Below, in pieces: positions 6,236-12,261 of a stretch of DNA of 12,261 nucleotides; the first letter of the stretch is position 1; each line of letters starts with the position of its first letter. A program made the position numbers and the translations under genes. The stretch spans positions 1 through 12,261 of the forward strand of contig JACQXP010000129.1 in the NCBI GenBank assembly GCA_016208645.1. Reading direction: 5' to 3'. Source of the DNA: Candidatus Methylomirabilota bacterium. Lineage in GTDB: Bacteria; Methylomirabilota; Methylomirabilia; Methylomirabilales; 2-02-FULL-66-22. Below the pieces are notes generated by a model that saw only the letters and a list, made by a program, of their open reading frames with translations, did not search any database and had not been told where the DNA came from.

Positions 6236-7249
6236 ATGAGACGGCCGATGGAAGTCGCGAAGTTGATAGGTCTGCTACTGGTGGGTCTCTGGGTGCTGGG
6301 CGTGATCTGGGCAGGCTCGGCGGAGGTCTCTGCCGCCGCCCCGGTGACGCTCTACACCTCGGAATCCCTGGACAAGGTCAACGAGATGAAGCTGGATTTC
6401 GAGAAGCGCAACCCGGGGGTGACGCTCAACATCTACCGGTCGGGGACGCAGGTGGTGATCAGCAAGCTCCAGGCGGAATTCCAGGCGGGCGGGACCCTGG
6501 CGGACATGATCTGGATGGCCGACATTGATTACTTCGAGGATCTGACCAGGAAAGACCTGCTCGCAGCCTACACGCCGCCCGAGGCAGACAAGGCGCCGGC
6601 GAAGTTCAAGTACGAGGGGGGCCGCTACCACGAGGTCCGGCTGATCTTCAACACGGTGGCCTACAACACGCTGCGGGTCAAGACCCGGCCCAGCTCGTGG
6701 AAGGATCTGACCGACCCGCAGTTCAAGGGGAAGGTCGGAGTGGCCAGCCCGTTCTACTCCGGGGCCGCATTCTCCACCCTGGGGACCCAGGTGAACATGC
6801 CCGGCTTCGGCTGGGAGTTCTACCGGAAGCTGAAGGAGAATGCCGTCATCGTCGAGCAGTCCAACGGGACCGTGGCCAAGAAGCTGGCCACGGGGGAATT
6901 CTCCATGGTCTCGGTGGTGGACTTCATGGTGCGCGAGGCGAAGGCGGCCGGCTCGCCCGTGGACCACATCTGGCCGAAAGAGGGGGCGATCCTGGTCCCG
7001 ACGCCGGTGGGCATCCTCAAGGGGGCGAAGAATCCGGAGGGGGCCCGGGCCTTCCTGCGCTACCTCTACTCCACCGAGGGGCAGCGGCTCTTCGTGCAGC
7101 AGGGGTACGTCCCGGTCCTGCCGGGCATCGAGGGGCCCAGGGGCGTGCCGTCGGAGAAGCTCGAGGTGGTGCTGACGGATCAGGCCTACATCGGCAAGCA
7201 CCGCGAGGAGCTGAAGGCGAAGTACCGCGAGCTGTTCGAGCTGAAGTGA
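6236..7249 (+). CDS. ABC importer periplasmic binding protein, COG1840/AfuA-PhnS type
   Basis: This 337-residue protein is the extracytoplasmic solute receptor of the importer encoded by the next two genes. Residues 1-35 form a signal peptide (MRRPMEVAKL, a hydrophobic core IGLLLVGLWVLGVIWAG, and a likely cut after VSAAA). The mature part begins VTLYTS and follows the family order: YRSGT near 67-71, LADMIWMAD near 88-95, AYNT near 142-145, SPFYSGAAF near 171-179, NGTVAKKLATGE near 210-221, WPKEGAILVPTPVGILKGAKNPE near 246-268, and STEGQ. FbpA-type iron receptors carry an adjacent Tyr-Tyr pair for ferric ion; I see none in the C-terminal half, where VVDFMVREAKAAG resembles phosphate-compound binders instead. 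ATG 6236 was chosen for GAGGAGG (6224-6230) five bases before it; an ATG at 6215, overlapping the PHP stop, is the alternative. Ligand assignment is inference. Confidence 0.9.
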   Translation: MRRPMEVAKLIGLLLVGLWVLGVIWAGSAEVSAAAPVTLYTSESLDKVNEMKLDFEKRNPGVTLNIYRSGTQVVISKLQAEFQAGGTLADMIWMADIDYFEDLTRKDLLAAYTPPEADKAPAKFKYEGGRYHEVRLIFNTVAYNTLRVKTRPSSWKDLTDPQFKGKVGVASPFYSGAAFSTLGTQVNMPGFGWEFYRKLKENAVIVEQSNGTVAKKLATGEFSMVSVVDFMVREAKAAGSPVDHIWPKEGAILVPTPVGILKGAKNPEGARAFLRYLYSTEGQRLFVQQGYVPVLPGIEGPRGVPSEKLEVVLTDQAYIGKHREELKAKYRELFELK

Positions 7250-7254
7250 GACCG

Positions 7255-8811
7255 ATGCCCATCCTCCGCCTGCTGCTGGGGCTGCCCCTGGGGCTGGTCC
7301 TCGTGGGGGCCGTCGCCTATCCCTCCCTCATCCTGGTCTGGCACGCCTTCACGCGGGACGGGCGACCCACCCTCGCGAATCTGGCGGCCGTCCTCCACGA
7401 CGCCGACATCTGGCGCGTGCTGTGGAACAGCGTGCATGTCTCGGTCTGGGCGACGCTCCTCGGCGGGGCCCTCGGCACGGTCCTCGCGTTCCTGGTGGCC
7501 CGGACGGACCTGCCGGGCCAACGGATCTTTCGCACCGCGGAGGAGCCGCTCTTCCGGATCTACGGCGCGCCGGGGATCATCCTGGTCCTGGCGCTCGCGC
7601 ATTACCCGCTGGCCTACTTCACGGTCCTGGCTTCCCTGGAACGGATGGACCCGGCCCTGGAGGAGGCGGCGCGGAGTTCGGGGGCCAGCCCGGCCCGCAC
7701 GGCGCGGGACGTCACGCTTCCCCTGGTGGCCCCCGCCATCGGCGCCGGGGCCATCCTGGTGTTTCTCCGCTGCATGGAAAACTTCGGGATCCCGGCCATC
7801 CTCGGGTTTCCCGCCAAGTACTTCGTCCTGACGACGAAGATCTACGCCACGATCCTGGATTTCGACCGCGCCCACAATCTTGGACTGGCGGCGACCCTGT
7901 CGCTCTTGCTGGTGGCGGTGGCGGGGGGTAGCATCGCCCTCCAGCGCCGGATCCTGGGGGGCCGCGCCTACGGCCTCACCCGCGCCGTCGGCCAGCCGCC
8001 GATCTTCAGCCTCGGTGAGTGGCGCCGGACGGTGGGGATCGGCGTGACGGTGTTTCTCCTGGCCACCTCGGTGGCCCCACTCCTCGCGATCCTGCTCACC
8101 GCCCTCACGCGGGCCTACGGGATGCCGTTCGGGTGGAGCAACCTGGGTCTCCAGAACTTCCACACCCTCTTCTTCAAGGTCCCTGTGGTCTGGCGGGCCA
8201 TGGGGAACAGCCTGGTGCTGGCGGCCTCGGCGGCCACCTTCGCGGTGGTCCTGGCCATCCTGATCGCCTACGTGCAGGTGCGGACGCAAGTTCGGGGGAA
8301 GGGCCTTTTGGAGGCGCTGGTGATCCTGCCGTTCGCCGTTCCCGGCACGGTGGTGGCGCTGGCCATGATCCTGGCCTTTCTCCGGCCGGTGCTGGGGCTT
8401 TCGCTCTACAACACGATCTGGATCATCCTGGTGGCCTACGTGGCCCGCTTCCTCACCCTGGCGGTCAAGCCGGTCGCGGCCGCCTTCACCCAGGTCCACG
8501 TCTCGCTGGAAGAGGCGGCCCGCTCGTCAGGGGCGTCGCTCAGCCGATCGGTACGGGACATCACGATGCCCCTGATCCGGCCGGCCCTGGTCTCGGGCTG
8601 GTTCCTGGCGGCCGTCCCGGCCATCACGGAGCTCACCCTGTCGGTCCTGCTTTGGTCGGCGGGGAACGAGACCATCGGGGTGATGGTCTTCAACATGCAC
8701 GAGGAAGGAAAAGTCCTGCTCTCCTCGGCCCTGGCGGTCGTGGTCATGGCGGTGGCCCTGACCAGCAACCTGCTGCTCCGGCGGCTCACTTCCGGCCTCG
8801 CGGAGGCGTAG
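7255..8811 (+). CDS. ABC importer permease, two fused membrane domains (FbpB/AfuB-like)
   Basis: This inner-membrane protein forms the translocation channel. Its 518 residues contain two homologous halves, each with an EAA loop that contacts the ATPase: EEAARSSGA at 136-144, ending DVTLPL, and EEAARSSGA at 419-427, ending DITMPL. Hydrophobic segments are obvious throughout, for example 4-29, 60-82, 104-127, 160-172 and the C-terminal SSALAVVVMAVALTSNLL. Fused permeases of this type usually have about 540-570 residues. In the first half, VARTDLPGQRIFRT (82-94) runs almost directly into YGAPGIILVLAL (103-114); I would expect some 45-50 intervening residues carrying a transmembrane segment and a GLLN-type loop. 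The reading frame remains open. The second half has this region (VILPFAVPGTVVALAMIL). The ATG at 7255 follows the binding-protein stop by 5 bases with AAGTGAG before it; GTG 7246, overlapping that stop as GTGA, is equally possible. Confidence 0.9.
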   Translation: MPILRLLLGLPLGLVLVGAVAYPSLILVWHAFTRDGRPTLANLAAVLHDADIWRVLWNSVHVSVWATLLGGALGTVLAFLVARTDLPGQRIFRTAEEPLFRIYGAPGIILVLALAHYPLAYFTVLASLERMDPALEEAARSSGASPARTARDVTLPLVAPAIGAGAILVFLRCMENFGIPAILGFPAKYFVLTTKIYATILDFDRAHNLGLAATLSLLLVAVAGGSIALQRRILGGRAYGLTRAVGQPPIFSLGEWRRTVGIGVTVFLLATSVAPLLAILLTALTRAYGMPFGWSNLGLQNFHTLFFKVPVVWRAMGNSLVLAASAATFAVVLAILIAYVQVRTQVRGKGLLEALVILPFAVPGTVVALAMILAFLRPVLGLSLYNTIWIILVAYVARFLTLAVKPVAAAFTQVHVSLEEAARSSGASLSRSVRDITMPLIRPALVSGWFLAAVPAITELTLSVLLWSAGNETIGVMVFNMHEEGKVLLSSALAVVVMAVALTSNLLLRRLTSGLAEA

Positions 8812-8813
8812 AC

Positions 8814-9902
8814 ATGCCGGCCGTGGAGCTCCAGAATCTGTGGAAGGATTTCCACTCCGTCCCGGCGGTCTGCGGGATTCACCTGTCGGTGGAGGAGGGG
8901 GAACTCCTGGCGCTCCTGGGCCCGTCCGGCTGCGGAAAGACGACCACCCTGCGGACGGTCGCCGGCTTCGAAGTCCCCACGGCGGGGGAGATCCGGATCC
9001 GGGGGAAGACCGTGTCCGGGCCCGGGCACTTCGTCCCACCCGAGGCACGGAACGTGGGCATGGTGTTTCAGAGCTATGCCGTCTGGCCCCACATGACGGT
9101 GGAGGCCAACGTGGCGTACCCGCTGAAGCTCCGCGGCCTGCCAGCGGCGGAGCGCCGCGAGCGGACGCGCCGGGTGTTGGAACTGGTCCAGCTCCCCGGC
9201 CTGGAGTTCCGCTTTCCCCATCAGCTCTCGGGGGGACAACAGCAGCGAGTGGCGCTGCCCCGGGCGCTGCACATGGAGCCGGCGGTCCTGCTGCTCGACG
9301 AACCGCTGTCCAACCTGGATGCCCAGCTCCGGAAGGAGATGCGGCTGGAGATCAAGGCCCTCCAGCGGCGGCTGGGGATCACGATCCTGTATGTCACCCA
9401 CGACCAGGACGAGGCGCTGACGATGGCGGATCGCATCGCCGTCATGGGGAGCGGCGTGATCCACCAGATGGGCCCCCCCGAGGAGGTCTTCGAGGAGCCG
9501 GCCGACCGGTTCGTGGCGGAGTTCATGGGCTGCACGACGTTCCTGCCCTGCGAGGTGGCCGGGGTGAACCGGGTTCGCCTCTTGCTGGGGGAGGAGGCCC
9601 CCTGCGTTGCCTGCCCGCTGCCCTCCGGGGTGTCGGGTCGGGGCGTCCTGGGCATCCGCGCCCAGGAAGTGGACCTGATCCGCGACGGGTCCGATGCGCT
9701 GACGGGGCGCGTGACCTTGCGGACCTATCGGGGGGGATCCTTCGAGGTGCGGGTGCAGGTCGGGAAGCACGTCATCCCTCTCATCACCACCACGCCGCTC
9801 AGGGAGGGGGACACGGTGCAGTTCGCCCTGGGTCCGGTGCGCTTCTTCCCGGACGTTTCCTGCGCGATTCCGGGGGAAGTCCCCCAAGCGACCCTGATGT
9901 GA
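8814..9902 (+). CDS. ABC importer ATP-binding protein (FbpC/AfuC/PotA-like)
   Basis: This cytoplasmic ATPase powers the importer; two copies would bind the two EAA loops of the permease. The 362-residue product has Walker A GPSGCGKTT (36-44), the Q-loop VFQSY (Gln86), signature LSGGQQQR (138-145), Walker B LLLDEP (159-164), D-loop SNLD and the switch His196 in YVTHDQ. A TOBE-type beta domain follows from about residue 235 (FMGCTTFLPCEV, GVLGIRAQEVDL, GGSFEVRVQVG), as in the MalK/PotA/FbpC group. Length is normal. The start ATG lies 3 bases after the permease stop, with GGAGG (8802-8806) correctly spaced. One oddity: the residue normally small and hydrophobic in the helix after the signature (RVALARAL in most members) is Pro149 here, giving RVALPRAL; this may be tolerated. 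The TGA stop overlaps the last ATG codon context ATGTGA, and a TGATC-T-GATCA palindrome lies at 9915-9925 in the short gap that follows. Confidence 0.94.
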   Translation: MPAVELQNLWKDFHSVPAVCGIHLSVEEGELLALLGPSGCGKTTTLRTVAGFEVPTAGEIRIRGKTVSGPGHFVPPEARNVGMVFQSYAVWPHMTVEANVAYPLKLRGLPAAERRERTRRVLELVQLPGLEFRFPHQLSGGQQQRVALPRALHMEPAVLLLDEPLSNLDAQLRKEMRLEIKALQRRLGITILYVTHDQDEALTMADRIAVMGSGVIHQMGPPEEVFEEPADRFVAEFMGCTTFLPCEVAGVNRVRLLLGEEAPCVACPLPSGVSGRGVLGIRAQEVDLIRDGSDALTGRVTLRTYRGGSFEVRVQVGKHVIPLITTTPLREGDTVQFALGPVRFFPDVSCAIPGEVPQATLM

Positions 9903-9947
9903 TCTGCCGGTATGTGATCTGATCAGGCCGTTGTCAGCGAGGTGATC

Positions 9948-10790
9948 ATGGTTGGGTTGGCCCAGGGTCTGCGGGCGAGGTTTTCCCTCGTGCACCTCAC
10001 GGACCCTCACATCGCGGGGGAGGACCAAGCCCGGGTGCGGGGAGTTGACACCGCCGCGAGACTGGCGGGGGTGGTGGAATCCATCAACCGTCTCTCGCCA
10101 GCGCCGGCTTTCGTGATCATCACCGGGGACTTCTCCGCCGATGGATCACCGGCGGCGCACCGCCGGGCCGCGGCACTGCTGCGTGCCCTCCAGGTCCCGG
10201 TGCGTGTGACCTTAGGCAACCACGATGACCCGGAGACGTTCCGCCAGGTGATGGGTGAGCTAGGGGATCTACTGGGAACGGAGACCTGCCAGGCGATCGA
10301 CATCCAGGGGTGGCGTATCCTGTTGCTCAACTCCAAATGCCCGGGCCTGAAAGAGGGTTTCCTCGGACCGGTGCAACGGCAGCAGATGCGAGAGGAGCTG
10401 GCCAAAAACCCACGCCCCCCCGCGCTCCTCTTCATGCATCACCACGTGCTGCCCCTGGGGTTGCCTTGGGTTGATCGGGATAACCTCCGGGACTGGTATG
10501 AGTTCCTGGAGATCCTCCGCGATGTAGGCAACGTTCGAGGGCTCTTCAGTGGCCATGCGCACCAGGCAAGCCGACATGAGTGGAGCGGCATTCCGTTCTT
10601 TGTCACACCGTCGGCTGGCTATCAATTTTTCAAGGATCCCACGCAACCCCGGGTCAGCCCGGAGCCGCCCGCGTACCGCCTCATCGCCATCCAGGGCGGC
10701 ATGTTCGTCACCGAGGTCCGGCCCGTCGGACCCCCCGCAGAGAAACCAACGACGGATCCGCCCAGTCCGTCGCCGCGGCCAGGAGGCTAG
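9948..10790 (+). CDS. Metallophosphoesterase, CpdA/Icc/GpdQ-like class III phosphodiesterase
   Basis: This is a predicted cytoplasmic two-metal phosphodiesterase of 280 residues; no signal peptide is apparent. All five calcineurin-like blocks are present: LTDPH (Asp19, His21), ITGDFSADG (Asp61), LGNHDD (Asn91, His92), LFMHHHVLP (His164-166) and LFSGHAHQ (His203, His205). The HHH plus WVDRDNL arrangement is that of class III enzymes, which hydrolyse cAMP, glycerophosphodiesters or related diesters. The last 30 residues are proline-rich (EKPTTDPPSPSPRPGG) and probably disordered. The ATG at 9948 was chosen over the GTG at 9942 because GAGG (9939-9942) is properly spaced only for the ATG. The gene lies 45 bases after the ATPase stop and just before the zinc-ribbon gene, so it may be part of the same transcript. 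Its substrate may be linked to what the importer brings in, but that is inference. Confidence 0.9.
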   Translation: MVGLAQGLRARFSLVHLTDPHIAGEDQARVRGVDTAARLAGVVESINRLSPAPAFVIITGDFSADGSPAAHRRAAALLRALQVPVRVTLGNHDDPETFRQVMGELGDLLGTETCQAIDIQGWRILLLNSKCPGLKEGFLGPVQRQQMREELAKNPRPPALLFMHHHVLPLGLPWVDRDNLRDWYEFLEILRDVGNVRGLFSGHAHQASRHEWSGIPFFVTPSAGYQFFKDPTQPRVSPEPPAYRLIAIQGGMFVTEVRPVGPPAEKPTTDPPSPSPRPGG

Positions 10791-10797
10791 ATCGTCC

Positions 10798-11574
10798 ATG
10801 CACCAGTCACCGTCGGATTCTCCGGACATCCCAGGCTCCCATACCATCGTCTCCCTCAGCCTGGGGGGTCACGCCATCATCCAACAATTGGATACGACCC
10901 TCCACTGCGAGGCGTGCAGCCGGGAGACCCTGCACCACATCCTCTACCTCGGCCAGCGGATCGCCGAGGTCCGGTGCGTGGAGTGCGGCCGGTGCATCGG
11001 CATGGATCGCGAGGGGGTTGTCCGGGCCTTCATCGGCGAGATTGTGATTCAGATGCTGCGCCTGCCGCAGGAGGTGACCAGGGAGTTCAAGCGGGGGCCG
11101 GGCAAGGCGGTTGCCACGCTCCCCCGGCAGATGGCCAGGCTCCCCGTGACCCTGGCCCAGGACGCGGTGCGTTTGCTTCGAATGGTGTGGACGCTGCGGG
11201 AGGACCACGGGGTTCTTGAGGCCATCTTCAACCAGGTGGACACTACGCTGTTCTGCACAGGGTGCGGTCAGGAGACCTCGCACCGCATCCTCTACCTGGG
11301 GCGGCGCCTGGCCCAGGCCCGGTGTGAGGCGTGCGGCCGAGGGATCGGCATGACGCGGGAGGAGGTCTTCAGTGACTTCGTGGGTGCGGCGTTGCTCCAT
11401 CTGCTCAAGCTGCCGCGCCACGTCCGGCATGAGCTGCGGAGCGACTTTGCCCATGCGGTACAGACCCTGCCCCGGCAGATGGTCCGGATGCCCTTCCATT
11501 TCGCGCGGGATTTCATCCGGCTGGTCCGCATCCTGCGGGGGGCGGAGCGGCACGGCGAGGCACCCAAGACCTGA
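10798..11574 (+). CDS. Uncharacterised protein of two tandem zinc-ribbon modules
   Basis: I do not recognise the family. The 258-residue product is an internal duplication with an exact period of 116 residues and no gaps. Each module starts DTTL, has a CxxC pair (Cys37/40 and Cys153/156), ILYLG, a second CxxC (Cys60/63 and Cys176/179) followed by GR-x-IGM, then about 70 residues of amphipathic helix containing LP, the identical block TLPRQM (107-112 and 223-228) and a basic end (RLLRMV, RLVRIL). About half of the aligned positions are identical. Four cysteines per module predict one bound zinc each. No signal peptide or clear membrane span is visible; the helical parts could lie on a membrane surface or bind nucleic acid. 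The N-terminal 30 residues are outside the repeat. AGGAGG (10781-10786) precedes the ATG by 11 bases, inside the end of the phosphoesterase gene, so the two genes are probably cotranscribed. Function unknown. Confidence 0.85.
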   Translation: MHQSPSDSPDIPGSHTIVSLSLGGHAIIQQLDTTLHCEACSRETLHHILYLGQRIAEVRCVECGRCIGMDREGVVRAFIGEIVIQMLRLPQEVTREFKRGPGKAVATLPRQMARLPVTLAQDAVRLLRMVWTLREDHGVLEAIFNQVDTTLFCTGCGQETSHRILYLGRRLAQARCEACGRGIGMTREEVFSDFVGAALLHLLKLPRHVRHELRSDFAHAVQTLPRQMVRMPFHFARDFIRLVRILRGAERHGEAPKT

Positions 11575-11597
11575 GCCAACACTGCCAATGAAAAACG

Positions 11598-11697
11598 GAC
11601 AAAGGACAACTGAAAACCGACAACTGACAATTGAAAACTGACAACCGATCATGAAGCTGCCCAGGACAACTTGATCGGTTGTCGGTTGTCGGTTTTC
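11598..11697. repeat. Second heptamer array family with facing blocks and a hairpin
   Basis: Forward units of 7 bases run from 11598 to 11646: seven units of the pattern GACAAxx or GAAAAxx (for example GACAACT, GAAAACC, GACAATT, GAAAACT, GACAACC). After a 26-base centre, three reverse units (GGTTGTC twice, GGTTTTC) occupy 11677-11697. GACAACCGATC (11640-11650) pairs perfectly with GATCGGTTGTC (11673-11683) around a 22-base loop. A separate dyad, CAATTT-C-AAATTG, follows at 11697-11709. The hairpin lacks a T-run, so a classical terminator is unlikely. The stretch 11575-11890 has no convincing gene; apart from this array it holds the regulator promoter at 11794-11823. Confidence 0.8.
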
Positions 11698-11793
11698 AAT
11701 TTCAAATTGTGAGGGGTCCCGTCGCCGCGCTGGAATGGCACGACCGGCCGGACAACGTGGGCGCGCCGGAGCACCGAGGGGGGCTGCGGACCC

Positions 11794-11823
11794 TTGACAC
11801 GGGCCCACGCCGGAGACGATAAT
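11794..11823 (+). promoter_or_regulatory. Sigma70-type promoter for the SorC-family regulator
   Basis: TTGACA at 11794-11799 is followed after 18 bases by GATAAT at 11818-11823, five of six bases of the -10 consensus. Transcription would begin near 11830. The ATG at 11822 overlaps the -10 box and could not be used from this promoter; the ATG at 11831 would be leaderless, while the GTG at 11891 would have a leader of about 60 bases. Confidence 0.55.
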
Positions 11824-11890
11824 GCCAAGAATGAAGGTCTCGGGTGCCGCCCCGGTCGCTGCCTTCCCCGGCCCTGCCCCTGAGGTTCCC

Positions 11891-12261
11891 GTGGACCAAC
11901 GAGCGGCCCACCTTCTCGTCACGGTCGCCGACCTCTACTATCTCCAGGACAGGACGCAGGCTGAGATCGCCCGGGCACTCAAAATCTCCCGCCCCCACGT
12001 CTCCCGTCTCCTGAAGCGGGCGAGAGAGACGGGGATCGTGACCATCTCGGTCCGCCCGCCCTTCGGGCTCTCGACCGGGCCGGCCGAGGAACTCGGCAAG
12101 CTCTTCCCCCTCCGCGACGTGCGGGTCGTCTCTGCGGGGGGCGCGCCGCTGCCGCGCGTCGCCGAGGCGGCGGCCAGCTATCTGGCCAGCCGGATCCAGC
12201 ACGAGTCCGTGGTCGGCGTGTCCTGGGGGCGCACGGTCCGGATGATCGCCGATGTCGTACC
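11891..12261 (+). CDS. SorC/DeoR-type sugar-responsive transcriptional regulator, 5' part
   Basis: The gene runs off the window end, leaving about 123 of an expected 310-330 residues. The N-terminus is a helix-turn-helix: HLLVTVADLYYLQDRTQAEIARALKISRPHVSRLLKRARETGIVTI, with TQAEIARALKISRPHVSRLL as the DNA-contacting unit. The beginning of the SorC sugar-binding domain follows: AEELGKLFPLRDVRVV, then VAEAAASYLASRI and VVGVSWGRTV, the phosphate-sugar-binding loop region. Such regulators usually bind a phosphorylated sugar and control an adjacent catabolic or transport operon. The GTG at 11891 was chosen because GAGG (11882-11885) precedes it and the protein then begins at the usual distance from the helix-turn-helix. 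ATG 11822 and ATG 11831 are in frame and would add an Ala/Pro-rich tail, but the promoter at 11794-11823 overlaps the first of them. It is probably a separate transcription unit and a candidate regulator of the genes to its left or beyond the window. Confidence 0.85.
   Translation, partial: MDQRAAHLLVTVADLYYLQDRTQAEIARALKISRPHVSRLLKRARETGIVTISVRPPFGLSTGPAEELGKLFPLRDVRVVSAGGAPLPRVAEAAASYLASRIQHESVVGVSWGRTVRMIADVV

Noticed and set aside
7186..8499. 437-codon open frame on the minus strand
   Set aside because: Antisense to the permease; low-complexity, charged and without any motif.
8436..10028. 530-codon open frame on the minus strand
   Set aside because: It is the antisense of the permease end, ATPase and phosphoesterase start, all strongly identified on the plus strand. 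Its composition (rich in Arg, Pro, Gly, His, Gln) is typical of antisense frames in GC-rich genes and shows no domain.
11640..11683. Rho-independent terminator
   Set aside because: The stem is good but the loop is 22 bases and no T-run follows; the sequence is better described as facing heptamer blocks.

Overview
The window is a GC-rich (roughly two-thirds G+C by eye), densely packed bacterial segment. Gene families, intergenic arrays of 7-base units and general style suggest an uncultured soil or subsurface lineage such as Rokubacteria/Methylomirabilota. No rRNA or marker gene is present, so that placement is only a guess. The window looks like a metagenome contig rather than a finished genome.

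Layout. Bases 1-28 may hold the last codons of a gene, and 29-177 hold nothing I can name. On the minus strand, 178-1697 is a two-gene AbiE-type (type IV) toxin-antitoxin operon. The antitoxin/regulator comes first and overlaps the nucleotidyltransferase toxin by 4 bases (ATGA). Its promoter is a near-consensus sigma70 site (TTGACA, 17-base spacer, TATTAT) built into nested inverted repeats that share one centre, in an AT-rich island at 1700-1810. From about 1877 the plus strand carries everything else: a SAF-domain (COG4091-like) NAD(P)-dependent oxidoreductase, thiamine-diphosphate-dependent E1 alpha and E1 beta subunits, a PHP-domain phosphoesterase, a complete three-gene ABC importer (binding protein, fused double permease, ATPase), a CpdA/Icc-like metallophosphoesterase, an unfamiliar protein made of two tandem zinc-ribbon modules, and the 5' part of a SorC-family sugar-responsive regulator cut by the window end.

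How the genes may work together. The importer belongs to the COG1840/FbpABC-AfuABC-AepXVW superfamily. It lies between two phosphoesterases, and its binding protein lacks an obvious FbpA-type Tyr-Tyr pair, so import of a phosphate- or phosphonate-containing organic compound is at least as likely as import of iron. The upstream oxidoreductase and E1 pair look like a carbon-catabolic module. The SorC regulator at the end would suit control by a sugar phosphate. This linkage is inference.

What stands out. (i) Several genes appear damaged. The oxidoreductase has lost a conserved middle segment and is frameshifted. E1 alpha is frameshifted by a 19-base near-duplication whose two copies encode the same hexapeptide STHRGH with synonymous differences. 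The permease seems to lack a transmembrane segment. AbiEii is short. This is either gene decay or joining of strain variants during assembly. (ii) Two families of heptamer arrays occur, each with a forward block facing a reverse block. (iii) The 258-residue protein with an exact 116-residue internal repeat is the best candidate for something undescribed.
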